A stretch of DNA of 64,000 nucleotides from Tridacna crocea (GCA_943736015.1 OX031066.1:5456245-5520244), one strand, 5' to 3'. Positions 1 to 10,158 are shown, numbered from the stretch's first letter. Notes: a model not told the origin generated them from the letters alone. Program-made: numbers and translations.

Positions 1-164
1 AATAAAAGTGACTAAAAATTTTAAATTTGTTTTGTAAAGGATAGAAAATATTGTGGGGAAAGGAGAAAATGCTGGTTACCAGCATTTTCTCCTTTTCCCA
101 CTATGTTTCTTGAGGCTTCTTTCCCAGGGTTGTCAAAAGTAGGGATTGTGTGGTAATGGGTTAA
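1..164 (-). repeat. TTAA hairpin MITE, family A, cut by window edge
   Basis: The right part of a family A element: the complete central palindrome (about positions 48-112) and the right end GTGTGGTAATGGG followed by TTAA at 161-164. The left terminus lies outside the window. Strand is set by the convention that + means the block TCTGCAAATGCTTTCAA reads on the top strand to the right of the hairpin; here the reverse arm lies to the left. Confidence 0.85.
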
Positions 165-458
165 TTAACCCATCTCCAAGACATGATATCGAGCAAGGCA
201 TCCCATTCTTATGGATCCGTAGTGACCACTTTTTTAACAATTGTCTGACTTAATCATAAGGTAGACTGTGCCTTGGAATTACACAAATTGACCAGAGTAA
301 GGTTTTCATGTACTGGTAAGTCATGCATTTCTAAAGTCGGTCAATATTTTCTGAAAGCCTTTCTCTGTAGGGTCATTAATACACAGAACTGTTCAGTGAA
401 AAGTGAAAAGTTTCCATTTCTGTGTGTAGCTGAAATAGAAGTCGGTATATTATTGGGT

Positions 459-688
459 TTAACTCATTACCAGATGGCAATATTTTAGACTTGTCCAAAT
501 TGAAAGCATTTGCAGACAACAAAATAAAAGTGACTGACAATTTTAATTTTTTTTTGCGAAGGGTGGAAAACATTGTGGGAAAAGAAGAAAATGCTGGTTA
601 CCAGCATTTTCTCCTTTTCCCACAATGTTTCCTAAAGGCTTCTTTCTCAGGGGCATCAAAAGTAGGGATTGTGTGGTATTGGGTTTAA
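459..688 (-). repeat. TTAA hairpin MITE, family A (reference copy)
   Basis: Full copy with TTAA at 459-462 and 685-688. Parts in order: terminus (CTCATTACC), block CCAAATTGAAAGCATTTGCA, AT-rich spacer, arm GAAAACATTGTGGGAAAAG, centre ATGCTGGTTACCAGCAT, mirrored arm, block CTTCTTTCTCAGGGGC, and terminus GGGATTGTGTGGT. Only termini and core are symmetric; the two intervening blocks are unrelated. TTAA duplication suggests piggyBac or Kolobok mobilisation (inference). Its right end lies only 30 bp before the splice acceptor of the first MBD2/3 exon. Confidence 0.9.
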
Positions 689-718
689 AACAGTGTTTTT
701 CTTTTGTCTGTTGTACAG

Positions 719-809
719 CTATTCTGGGAAAAAAGATTACAGGGTATGAAAGCCTTTGATTGTACAGAGGAATTGATACAGAGTTTAGAACTACCGAAAA
801 ATATGATGG
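719..809 (+). CDS. MBD2/3: MBD2/3, internal coding exon (LFWEKRLQG region)
   Basis: Exon between acceptor TTGTACAG and donor GTATGG, read in phase 0, encoding 30 residues plus one base. It starts LFWEKRLQG and ends ELPKNMM, the block that follows the MBD domain in animal MBD2 and MBD3 (human: LFWEKRLQGLSASD…ELPKGLQG). In vertebrate proteins this intrinsically disordered segment recruits the histone-deacetylase core of NuRD in the nucleus. The MBD domain exons are expected upstream of position 1. The split glycine codon (G|GG) joins exactly to the exon at 5176, giving NMMGAGPD against human GLQGVGPG. The identification rests on remembered family sequence, but the match across three exons in the correct order and phase is strong. 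Confidence 0.93.
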
Positions 810-940
810 GTATGGCTGCATTTTCTTTTGTTAACCGTCAAAGTGCTGAATTAAAACAAGAGACATTTTTTTTAATAGGAAAAACATCTGAAATATTGCT
901 GTACCAAGTTTTTTGAGGCCAGAATATGTAACAAAATAGT

Positions 941-1004
941 TGACAGTGTAGATCTAAGATCAGACTGCACATTCTGTGTAGTCTTATCTTGATCTACACT
1001 GTCC
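941..1004. repeat. family D palindrome core
   Basis: Inverted repeat built on GTGTAGATCTAAGATCAGAC and its mirror, with a short loop TTCT. It lies in the MBD2/3 intron. No clear TTAA termini, so probably a relic of family D. Confidence 0.7.
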
Positions 1005-1376
1005 ACAAAAACAAGTTAAGTTGGTTCCAGGGCTTTGAGGTTAATACTCAGCATGCGCGGATCCAGATATCTTTATCAGGGGGGGGTCCCACTAAAATGG
1101 CACTTTTCTTATTAAATGATTCTTTGATTTCCAAATTTGAGTGGATGTAAGCCATTTACAAGAAAAGTCAACATTTCTAGTTCTAACCATGAGGAGGTCT
1201 CCATATTTAGAACCTTTTTTTTTTTTTTAATTTATGACTGTATTTTACACAAATTCTGTGTAGTATCCACAGCTCAAATCTTGGAGTGGCTGTTTGGAAT
1301 CTGCAGATGAATTATATTTTTCCCAGGGTAGATGATGGAAAGCATGGATAGGTACACTGGTTACTGTAATATAGTT

Positions 1377-1606
1377 TTAATCCTTTCCCAAACAATCCCT
1401 GGTCTTTACGACCCTGAGAAAGAAGCCTTCTGAAAACATTGTGGGAAAAGGAGAAAATGCTAGTAACCAGCATTTTCTCCTTTTCCCACAATGCTTTCTA
1501 CTCTTTCCCACACAAATTTTGGTTTTCTAATAGCATTTTTTTGGTTGTTTGCAGATGCTTTCAACTTTGACAGTTCTAAAATATTGGTCATTTGGTAAAG
1601 GGTTAA
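1377..1606 (+). repeat. TTAA hairpin MITE, family A
   Basis: Full copy in the MBD2/3 intron: TTAA at 1377-1380 and 1603-1606, left terminus TCCTTTCCCAAACAATCCC, hairpin centre GCTAGTAACCAGC (one arm mismatch), right terminus TTTGGTAAAGGG. Confidence 0.9.
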
Positions 1607-2098
1607 TAATGCTGAAATCAAGAGTTATTGAATACAGATTTTAATCACCTCACTAAGATTCATCACTGTTAGTCTGTATATAGCAAAACCATCTATGAAG
1701 ATGAAAGACCAATGTAACAAAATAGGTATTTTTCAGAGTTTATTTCTTTAACTTTTACCAATCACAAAAATTGTAGGCTTGTTTAAACCCTAAAAATGTG
1801 CAGGAAACTGAATAACTATGACTCAAATATTGGAATTTGTTTTGACAAGGTTAGAAACATTTTGGTAGAAAGAGGAGAAAATAGTGATAACGCAATGTTT
1901 TCAAATCTTTCTCTCTAGCGTCATTTAACTCTTTACCACACGAGAAAATGTTAGACTGGTGCAAATAGAAAGCAATTGCAGATGACAAAATGAGTGTGAT
2001 TGGAAGATTGAAATTTGGTTTGGAAAGGGTAGAAAACACTGTGGGAAAAGGATAACATGCTGGTTACCAGCATTTTCTCCTTTTCCCACAGTGTTTCA

Positions 2099-4684
2099 GG
2101 GTTCCCACGCTGTCGGGAAAACGGGAAAAAGTCGGGAATTTCGTAAAACCCGTTCCCGGTCTTGAAAAAGTCTTGAATATTGTTATATCTATGAAAAGTC
2201 GGGAAAAACCCGGGAAAAGTACGAAACGTTTTGGGCATGAAACAAGAATTCGGGACCACATTAATCTGCGATCTGCGACCTCCATTTTTTGGATAAAGGT
2301 CCAATATTTTCTACAATAGATATATAGACCGAAGAAGGTGAATTTCCCAAATACATACGGTCTTTTTGTAGGTTCACTGGTCCCGGAATAGTTATTCTAA
2401 CATTTAAACAAACCGGGATCCAGCGTATTGATTTCGGAGAACTCGGTACTTATCCTAAAATACGATGCAGCTGTGTTTTGTATTTTCCGGGAGACGAGCT
2501 GAAGTGAATTGACGTGAAATTGAGCTACAACAGTAAATATTACTGAACATTTAAATCCATAGGGGTCTAAAAGGTTAAAAGACTATATCTTTATGAAGCC
2601 ACGTTATACTTGTAGTCGGAATGAGGTTGACGAGTGTCACGAGTCAGAGGAAACTGAAAGTAAGCGCTCGTCTGCAATCATGGATCAAAACACTTCAAGT
2701 ATTAAATCTAACAAAGTTACGATTATTAGTATTTTCAGAAACTTTAAAAGTAGGGATATTGCCCTTTGAAACGACCAATTTATTTATTCATGTATTTCAG
2801 GTCATGAAAACTGAACTATTAAAGTGAAAGTAAAACATGGTACTTTTGAATTAGGTTTTAGTTTGATTGACTGAAGAGGGAAAAGAACCTCTATTTGAGG
2901 GCTTACAACAAAACTGTCGTGCACTATGATAGTAAATGATATGCAAATACTTGATTCTGTGTCTTAAATCATAAAGAAAACAATACCCAATATTAGAAAA
3001 AACAACACATTTTTAGCTCACCTGAACACAAAGTGCTCAAGGTGAGCTTTTCTGAACATCTTCTCCTCCTTAACCACTAGGCCAGTCGGGATGAAACTTG
3101 GCAGGGATGTCCCTTATTTGAATCTCTACCAAAGTTATTCCACCCATAACTCTGGTTGCCATGGCAGCCAAAGAAAAAAAAGAGCAAAGTCTTTGAAAAT
3201 CTTCTCTGAAACTAGAAGGCATAGAGCTGTGATAATTGGTATGTACATCTCCTAGTGGACTTCTACAAAGATTATTCATATAATGCCCCTGGGGGTCAAA
3301 ACTGGCCCTACCGCGGGGGTCACAAGTTTGAACATGGGAATAATAAAAGAAAACTTTGAAAAATCTATTCTCTAAAACACAAAGTTGTAGAGCTTTGATA
3401 TTTGGTATGCAGTACCTGCTATTGGACCTCTACCAAGATTGCTCATATGATGCCCCCGGGCTTCAAACTGGTCCCGCCCCAGGGTTCACAAATTTGAAAC
3501 ATTGGAACAAAGACGGAAAACTTTTTTTTCTCTGAAACTGGAAGTCCTAGAGCTTTGATATTTTGTATGTACTATCTTCTAGAGGACCTCTACCAAGTTT
3601 GTTCATATGATGCCCCAGCATCAAACTGGCCCAGCCCTGGTGGTCACAAGTTTGAGCATGGGAACAAAGAAGGAAAACTTTAAAATTCTTCTGCACTGAA
3701 ACAAGATGGAATTTATATACATGTGTTCCTTATGATAGTTTGCCACTAACAATATTTTACATTTTTTCATTAAATGTCATGTCATGGAAAAAGGGGGCTT
3801 GGTGTATATTTCTGCTGTGGACCAATATCTCTTCCAATACAGGACAAAATGTAAAGTTCATCTTGTTAGGCCACAGACAATAGTTATTTGATTTTATTTC
3901 ATGAAACAACATGTTATCAAAAAAGGGGACTAAATGTATAATTTCATTACGGACCAATTACAGTCAGTTGGCCCATCCATCCACGCTGACGGTTATCTTC
4001 TAAAGTCCTTGGCATACATGTCTTTTATGTCTTAACAATGAGCGAGTGATGTTTTTTAATCTGTCATTCGACCACCATGAATGTCTTGCCTCTGAAAGTT
4101 AATTTAATCCCTTTCTATACAATCCTGACTTTCAATGACCTTGAAGAAGAAGGGTTGTGAAAGCATTTTGGAAAAAAAAGAAAATGCTTTTTGCACAGTT
4201 ACATACCCTGTCAGAATTATTTGGCCTTGAACTTTGATATTTGGTATTTATCTGCACTGTAGACCTTTACTGCTTAGTACTCAGGTGATAGATATAGGAC
4301 CATCATGGTCCTATTGTTCCAGTTTGCCTGGTTATGTAGTCTTATAAGGATCTATATACTATTTGCCTTCAAACTCTTCATTACTTGTAGGAACTGTAAG
4401 AGAACAGCATGGATCCTTATTAAACTGCCTGTATGGATAGGCTGGTCTGAATCTATATTCGGTCATTTGTAGTTTTGTAACTGGACTAGTAAAGAAATGA
4501 AATAACTATCATGCTGTTAGAATGTTCTTTAAATCTCAATTTTTCATTGAAACAAGGAATGTATGTAAGAAAGTAACTTTCAAAAGGTTTTGCAGTTCCA
4601 GTTCTTCTATCGCAAAAAACCTTGAATTTTGAAAAAAAATCCTGGAAAAAGTCTGGAATTTTGCAAGCAGTTGTGGGAACCCTG
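2099..4684. mobile_element. Non-autonomous hAT-type DNA transposon, about 2.6 kb
   Basis: Termini CAGGGTTCCCAC (2097-2108) and GTGGGAACCCTG (4673-4684) are inverted repeats of the hAT type. GTGTTTCA occurs on both sides (2091-2098 and 4685-4692), an 8-bp target duplication that overlaps the first two bases of the left terminus, so the left end appears to lack a separate CA. Subterminal sequence is rich in GGGAAAA and CTTGAAAA motifs, as in many hAT elements. I see no transposase. A hairpin-ended family H repeat (3008-4322) is nested within it. Confidence 0.8.
3008..4322 (+). repeat. Hairpin-ended repeat family H, copy nested in the hAT element
   Basis: Starts TTTTAGCTCACC and a stem pairing AGCTCACCTGA with its mirror around CAAAG. 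It contains three ~160-166-bp units marked by AGAGCTTTGATATTTGGTAT-like text (near 3226, 3392 and 3552) and ends with the hairpin AGGACCATCATGGTCCTATT. The class is not known to me. A half-degraded family A fragment lies at about 4105-4197. Confidence 0.7.
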
Positions 4685-4742
4685 GTGTTTCAAAAGGCTT
4701 CTTTCTCAGGGTCATTAAAAGTCGGGATTGTGTGGTAAAGAG

Positions 4743-4970
4743 TTAACCCTTTCCCAAACAACAAATTTTGGACTCTTCCAAACCGAAAGAGTTTGCAGAC
4801 GCCAATTTTAGTTTTTGAGAAAATGGTAGAAAGTTTTCAAAAAGGGTAGAAAACACTGTGGGAAAAGGAGAAATTGCTCGTAATGAGCAATTTCTTCTTT
4901 TCCCACAGTGTTTTCAAAAGACTTTTACTGCAGACACTTAAAAACCAGGGCTTGTTTGGGAAAGGGTTAA
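4743..4970 (-). repeat. TTAA hairpin MITE, subfamily B
   Basis: Full copy with TTAA at both ends and near-perfect termini CCCTTTCCCAAACAA / TTTGGGAAAGGG. The stem base GTGGGAAAAGGAGAAA is as in family A but the tip is GAAATTGCTC/GAGCAATTTC. The block GAGTTTGCAGACG replaces GCATTTGCAGACG. It abuts the preceding family A copy through one shared TTAA. Confidence 0.9.
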
Positions 4971-5175
4971 GGTCAGGATGTAGAACTGTAGTGTAGAAAA
5001 TTGCATGAAATTATTGTTCAGAGCCTTGATTAGACATTTTTTTGTTAAACATAGTTAGAAAAATTTTTACTTTATGATATTATTTTATGATTTATTGTTA
5101 TCTGAGGGATTGGAGCACCTTTTTTTTTCTTAAAAACCAAGGTTTAAAAAGTTACTTTTTGATACAATTTTCCAG

Positions 5176-5330
5176 GGGCTGGACCAGATTTGACTACGGA
5201 GAATATTTTACAAAGCATCTCAGCAGCACTTCACACGGGAACAGTTCCTATCATTGGTCAGCATATAAATAAGAGTGCCATCACAAAGAACCCTGGTGTT
5301 CATATTGACATTAATCAGCCCCACATTCAT
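5176..5330 (+). CDS. MBD2/3: MBD2/3, penultimate coding exon
   Basis: Exon between acceptor TTTTCCAG and donor GTGAGT, entering in phase 1 and leaving in phase 0; 52 residues including the split glycine. It reads AGPDLTTENILQSIS, then ALHTGTVPIIGQ, then ITKNPGVHIDINQPHIH. The pattern ALHT..PI.GQ….KNP.V….QP is the conserved part of MBD2/MBD3 between the deacetylase-binding region and the coiled coil (human ALHTSSAPITGQ…KNPAVWLNTSQPL). The intron before it (810-5175) is made almost wholly of transposable elements. Confidence 0.94.
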
Positions 5331-5479
5331 GTGAGTCCTTTGTTTTATAAAAGCATTACATTTAGGTTATCTAACGGTTTTACAAGTGATGAAAAATATT
5401 GGTGTGGCCAAAAAATGAAAGCATTTGAAAGCCGATTTTAGAATTAAGTATTACTTAAAGGATTAGGACTCTTTGACAT

Positions 5480-5610
5480 GGTAAAAAAAAAATTTAGAAA
5501 AGGAGAAGTTGCTGGTTACAAGCATATTCTCCTTTTCCCACATTGTTTTTTCAAAAGCCCTTTTCTCCTGAAATATTTAAACTGGGAATTGAATAGTAAA
5601 AGATTGAACA
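5480..5610. repeat. Degraded family A hairpin
   Basis: Recognisable arms GGAGAAGTTGCTGGTTAC and TTCTCCTTTTCCCACATTG with several mismatches; both termini are eroded. Confidence 0.6.
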
Positions 5611-6035
5611 TGTTTCGAAACAGTATCATACTACATTGGTTGAGTCCACTGCTGAATCAGTTTATATTTTAGACTGAGTCGATGTCTTCTCTAAATATAG
5701 ACTGCTTCTGCAGTGTATGAATCTAAATGAATGGGTTGTATTGCACCCTACCATAATGAATGACCTCTTTATTTTACATTTGAATATTGACGTATGTGAG
5801 GGTTTTTCAATGAGTATTTTTGTGAAGAAACCTTGAAACTGAACAACATTAAACTCTGACACAACCAATCAATCTTTATCAGACAAGGTTGTGTTACAGG
5901 GAAAAAGTTGCTCACAAGGGAGACTACACATTCATAAATATAACTGAGTGACTGTAGTCTGTTTATGAAAATCCTCTTTTTTGTCTCTGAAAATTGCACT
6001 ATGGATTCAGATATTTCATTCTCATGTCGTAGTTT

Positions 6036-6270
6036 TTAACTCATTAGCAAACAACAAAATCTTAGGTTAATCCAAATCAAAAGCATTTGAAGACCACAAA
6101 GTAAAAGTGACTGAAAATTTGATTTTTTTTTTTTTTATGAAGGGTAGAAAAAAGTGTGTGAAAAGGAGAAAATGCTGGTAACCAGCATTTTCTCCTTTTC
6201 CCACACAATGTTTTCTAAAGGTTTCTTTCTCAGGGTCATCAAAAGTAGGGATTGAGTGGTAATGGGTTAA
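6036..6270 (-). repeat. TTAA hairpin MITE, family A
   Basis: Full copy in the last MBD2/3 intron, TTAA at 6036-6039 and 6267-6270. The loop reads GGTAACC although the flanking blocks are in reverse orientation, an exception to the usual link between loop and orientation. Confidence 0.88.
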
Positions 6271-6311
6271 TTGGTTTTCTTGGTTGTGTATTATTCAATT
6301 GATTGTGTTGT

Positions 6312-6370
6312 GCCCTGTAGCTCAGATGGTAGCATACTCCGCTTGTAAATAGAGGGTCACACATTTCAAC
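6312..6370 (+). other. tRNA-like sequence (Thr-like), probable SINE head or tRNA relic
   Basis: Begins GCCCTGTAGCTCAGATGGTA, matching the acceptor strand and the A-box/D-arm of tRNA, followed by an anticodon-like CTTGTAAAT (TGT). The D-stem closing bases and the B-box are degraded (CACATTTCAAC), so it is unlikely to be a working tRNA. Confidence 0.5.
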
Positions 6371-6675
6371 ATCATTTCTCTAATATCATGGTTAGTGCAC
6401 ATATTCGTATCTCAAACAAGACTCTTTCCCAAACCGTTCGCTGCTTTCCCACACAACCATCATCTGAAAAATGGTCTGATTGTGGTGAGGGATCAATGAA
6501 TCCTGTTGCTATGACTACAATATATCCTTCGAAAGGGATTCCCTGAGCTGGGAATTTCAAACTAAAGAAAGATCATATGAAGCAGTGTTTGCGCTCACAT
6601 ATAGTACACTAGTTTTTATCTCAAATTTACTAAATTGTTGAAAACTATTGTTTCTTTATTTCATGTCTTTTTCAG

Positions 6676-6765
6676 CAATTGATTGTATCAGACGATGACA
6701 TACGCAGACAAGAATCTCGAGTGTTAGAGGCCAGAAAGAAATTGCAAGAGATCATGGGAGAATAA
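6676..6765 (+). CDS. MBD2/3: MBD2/3, terminal coding exon (coiled coil) and stop
   Basis: Acceptor TCTTTTTCAG, phase 0, 29 residues and TAA at 6763-6765. It reads QLIVSDDDIRRQESRVLEAR and then KKLQEIMGE. It aligns with the C-terminal MBD2/MBD3 coiled coil (human FIVTDEDIRKQEERVQQVRK…), which binds p66/GATAD2 and so links CHD4 to the NuRD complex. The heptad-like spacing of I, V, L and L is kept. The protein stops just after the coiled coil, without the acidic tail of vertebrate MBD2/MBD3. The three exons in the window encode 111 residues. A possible polyadenylation hexamer ATTAAA lies at 6908-6913. Confidence 0.94.
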   Translation, partial: QLIVSDDDIRRQESRVLEARKKLQEIMGE

Positions 6766-7825
6766 ATCTTGGATTAATATTTTGAATAGTTGACACTTTG
6801 TCAAAGTCCATTTGTATTAATGCAGTACTCTTATGGTTCAGATTGAAGCATCTTATGATTTACAAATGGCTGACATGTTTTTTAATGCATTAACCTATTT
6901 AAAAAGAATTAAAACAATATTTCAAGTAGATGTTGGTGTTACATTACATTTGTCCATTGCTAACCTCAGCAAGAAGTCACTGAGTGTCCTGTGTCTTTAG
7001 TCGTATATTGCGTGTATATTGTTCTTTTCAACATCTCCCAAACTACCAGATCAATACTACCTATCCCATAAGCATTTACCATACAAATATTCCATGCTAT
7101 TTATTCATTGAAGATTGAGCCATTTTGAGTATTGTAGAATCTTGAAAGGTAAGGCTGTGACAAAACCCGTCTTGTACCCTTGGGAAAAAGATGTTTACAA
7201 ATACTTTGGAAATAGGAATTTTCTCCTTTTCTCTATTTTCAACCATTATAAAGACAAAACTGTCATTTGAACAACATTGACTTTGTTGTCTACAAATACT
7301 TTTGGACAATTCTAAATTTTAGCTGTTCAGTGACGTTTTAGCAACGTCGGAATGAACAGAAACATGTATAGCAATAAGAAAAATACGATAGAGAAGAGTT
7401 CCGCTACAGTTACATTTCATCCAACCCGGTGAGGATTCTATAGCACAGAATAATAGAGAGCAAATACAAATTAACTTCACTTGTATAAGATTAATTGAGA
7501 TTTATAAACCCCTTCCCCCTTCACAGTGAGGTTAGGAGGGGTATATTAGAATCACTTTCTCCACCTGTAGTAATTTTCACAAAAAATAAAATATTCTAAG
7601 TATTCTGCCACTGATTCGTTAGCAGGATGTATACATGTCTTGTTTAAACTTAATGCTTTGATTTTTCACCACACAATATAAGACTTTTCTAAATGTAAAA
7701 ACCTGTAGTTGACAATCTTTTAGCAGCTCCTTTAAAATACGCTAATGTAATTTTTCTTTGATTTTTTTTTTTTTTAAAGAGAAAAGTAGCAGAAAGAAAC
7801 ACGTTCTTTTTTTTTAAAGATCTTT
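6766..7825. other. MBD2/3 3'UTR and downstream DNA without recognised genes
   Basis: AT-rich. The first ~150 bases are presumably 3'UTR. A badly eroded family A relic is readable at about 7155-7322 (AATTTTCTCCTTTTC, then TTGTTGTCTACAAATACTTT). Nothing coding seen. Confidence 0.5.
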
Positions 7826-8052
7826 TATTATTTACCACACAATGCCGACTTTTAACGACCCTTAGGAAGAAGCCTTTTCAAAACATTGCAGAAAAAGGAG
7901 AAAATGCTGGTAACCAGCATTTTCTCCTTTTCATGCAATGTTTTCTACCCAGTCAAAGGAAAAATTCATCATTTGAGTCACAATGAAATTTTTGTCTGCA
8001 AGTGCTTTGAATTTTGATGGGTCTAACATTTTGTTGTGTGGTAAAGAATTAA
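7826..8052 (+). repeat. TTAA hairpin MITE, family A (variant with ATGAAATTTTTGTCTGCAAG)
   Basis: Left terminus eroded (TTTACCACACAATGCC). Core GGAGAAAATGCTGGTAACC intact, but the stem base is AACATTGCAGAAAAAGG rather than TGTGGG. Right end TGTGTGGTAAAGAATTAA. It shares its arms with the copy at 56362. Confidence 0.82.
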
Positions 8053-8082
8053 AAGCAGCTTTTTAAATAATGGTTAATATTT

Positions 8083-8518
8083 CATGCTTTCCGATAGGAT
8101 ATCTAGAAATAGCAGTGAATATATTTTTCGATATTACACAGGTACAACCAGTGAAAATAAAGATTTTCATGTTCTTGTGGCCTAAGTAAATAGTGCGTTC
8201 ATTACAACCAGATGGAAATGTGACGTCATTTACCTTACATTTCTCACGCTTGATATAATACTGTAATGCTTTGCTATGCGAGAGGGGTACGCCACGGGGA
8301 ATAGTGGAAAAAAAACTGTACTTGATTTTGATAAAGCTCCTCCCAGAAAAGCATGAAATAAATAGAATATTTGTTGGTTTTTTTTTTCAATGAAAGATCA
8401 AAATATATTTCATCTCATGAACACCATCTATAATTTTTTGCCACTCGTGAAATGTTCACTGGATGAAATAAATTTTGATCTTGAAATAATTGAAAAAAAA
8501 ACCCCAAATAACCTCTAT
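8083..8518 (+). repeat. Interspersed repeat R1, uninterrupted copy
   Basis: Alignable by eye with 26805-27510: CATGCTTTCCGATAG, AACCAGATGGAAATGTGAC, GCTTTGCTATGCG, GAGGGGTACGCCACGGG, CATGAAATAAATAG, CACTCGTG, and ATAACCTC. The other copy carries a TTAA MITE just before CATGAAATAAATAG, so this copy approximates the empty site. Confidence 0.7.
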
Positions 8519-8524
8519 ATATTT

Positions 8525-8744
8525 TTTACCCTTACCTTGCTGATTCAATTAAGATAAATGCAACTTTCAAGCCATAGTGAAAACCCGATTGATGCTTTTT
8601 CAGTTTTAATTTTTTTTAAAGAAAAATGCCTTCTAATCAGACAATGTAGATCCAAGATCAGACTGCACAGTCTGTGCCATCTGATCTTGATCTACAATGT
8701 CCAAGAAAAGGTCAATGAGACGTGATAAGTATCATAAGTGTTAA
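8525..8744. repeat. TTAA palindromic MITE, family D
   Basis: Near-complete copy. The palindrome GTAGATCCAAGATCAGACTG and its mirror occupies about 8640-8702; the right end has TTAA at 8741-8744; the left end TTTACCCTTA is slightly eroded. Confidence 0.7.
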
Positions 8745-9074
8745 TCTGACTGTAGTTGCAATTTATGAATTATATTCCCACTAAACGAATGTTTTCTGGG
8801 GTATACTGGGATCTGCCTGTGTGTCTGTCCGTGTGTTCGTCTGTGGGTCTGTCTGTTGTACATGCTTATCCCATACGGTATTTCATGTTATCATATTTGT
8901 AAGTGGTTAGTGGCGAAATCTTATTTACCGAATACCAAAATAATGTCATTTGATTTGAGACGAGTTGAGTGTTTACATACACCTGCTAAATTGTTACAGT
9001 TTGTAGAGTCTAGTTAGTTGTGTAAACATAGGTAAGTGTATGGGATAAGGAAATTGAAGGAATTTGTCTTCAAT
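8745..9074. other. Intergenic, with repeat text TCTGTCCGTGTGTTCGTCTG
   Basis: About 8765-8880 holds a GTCTGTCCGTG-type stretch following GGGGTATACTGGGATC, a pattern that recurs in bivalve repeats. No gene seen. Confidence 0.45.
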
Positions 9075-9518
9075 TTAACCCTTTACCAAACAACTACATT
9101 TTAGACTTGTCCAAATTGAAAGCATTTGTGGACGACAAAGTAAATGTGACTCAAAATTTGAAACTTCATTTCATAAGAGTAGAAAACATTGTGTTAAACC
9201 TTTCCCTGGTTTTTACGGGTCTGGAATAGAAGCCCTTTGAAAACATGGTGGGAAAAGGTGAAAATGCTGGTAACCAGCATTTTCTCCTTTTCTCACAATG
9301 TTTTCTACCCTACCATAGACAGAAATCATCTTTTCAGCAAGAGTTGAATTGTCGTCTGCAAATGCTTTCAATTTGGTCTAATCCAAACGTTTGTCGTTTG
9401 GGAAAGGGTTAAAAGGAGAAAATGCTGGTTACCAGCATTTTCTCCTTTTAACACAGTGTTTTCACAAGGTTTCTTCCTCTGGGTTGTAGAAACCAGGGAT
9501 TGTTTGGTAAAGGGTTAA
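9075..9518 (-). repeat. TTAA hairpin MITE, family A, carrying a second copy inside its stem
   Basis: Outer TTAA at 9075-9078 and 9515-9518. The stem of this copy reads CATTGTG|TTAA|AAGGAG on the left, where the inner element sits. The untouched right arm reads CTCCTTTTAACACAGTG, the mirror of the uninterrupted site, so the target was a TTAA inside the stem. Confidence 0.9.
9194..9412 (+). repeat. TTAA hairpin MITE, family A, nested insertion
   Basis: Full inner copy with TTAA at 9194-9197 and 9409-9412. It belongs to the subgroup with TTTTTACGGGTCTGGAATAG on the left and CAGCAAGAGTTGAATTGTCG on the right, shared with the copies at 13925, 27134, 42059 and 45326. Confidence 0.92.
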
Positions 9519-9603
9519 ACTGGAAACTTGTAATGTCCAGTGGTATCCTCCAGTGAATGGAATGTATTTTCTATCTGTCTTAACCTGTACAACCTTGCAA
9601 GTG

Positions 9604-9831
9604 TTAACCCTTTCCCAAACAACAAATTTTAGACTCCTCTAAACTCAAAGAGTATGCAGACGACAATTTCAAATTTGATAAAAATGGTAGAAAGTTTTCC
9701 AAATGGGCAGAAAACACTATGGGAAAGGGAGAAATTGCTCATTACAAGCAATTTCTCCTTTTCCCATAGTGTTTTCAAAAGACTTGTACTGCAGACTGGT
9801 AAAAACAAGGGCTTGTTTGGGAAAGGGTTAA
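9604..9831 (-). repeat. TTAA hairpin MITE, subfamily B
   Basis: Full copy, termini CCCTTTCCCAAACAAC / TTGTTTGGGAAAGGG, hairpin tip GAAATTGCTCATTACAAGC. Confidence 0.9.
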
Positions 9832-9931
9832 GGGCAACATTGGGCACAATGATATAAGAATGTTAATAGTTTCACGAAGTAAAGATGAGATTAGTTTAAA
9901 AATATGGATGAAAATAAGCACAGATGTATGT

Positions 9932-10158
9932 TTAACCCATTACCACACAATCCCTACGTTTGACGACCCTGAGAAAGAAGCCTTTAGAAAACATTGTGGG
10001 AAAAGGAGAAAATGCTGGTAACCAGCATTTTCTCCTTTTCCCAAAATGTTTTCTACCCTTTCCAAAGCAAATTTTACTTTTTCAATCACATTTATGTTGT
10101 CGTCTGCAAATGCTTCCAATTTGGACCAGTCTGAAATTTTCTTGTGTGGTAGAGTTAA
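9932..10158 (+). repeat. TTAA hairpin MITE, family A, first of a head-to-tail pair
   Basis: TTAA at 9932-9935 and 10155-10158; left terminus CCCATTACCACACAATCCC. The right end is joined through one TTAA to the next copy. Confidence 0.9.

Larger units (their letters stand above)
1925..4746 (-). repeat. TTAA hairpin MITE, family A, split by a hAT-type insertion
   Basis: Left part 1925-2098 (TTAA, terminus CTCTTTACCACAC, whole core) and right part 4685-4746 (CAAAAGGCTTCTTTCTCAGG, terminus, TTAA at 4743-4746) together make one ordinary copy. Between them sits the 2.6-kb element at 2099-4684. Its terminal TTAA is shared with the next element. Confidence 0.88.

Noticed and set aside
6312-6370. Functional tRNA-Thr gene
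   Set aside because: The D-stem closing bases are missing and the T-arm/B-box is degraded, so I list it only as tRNA-like.
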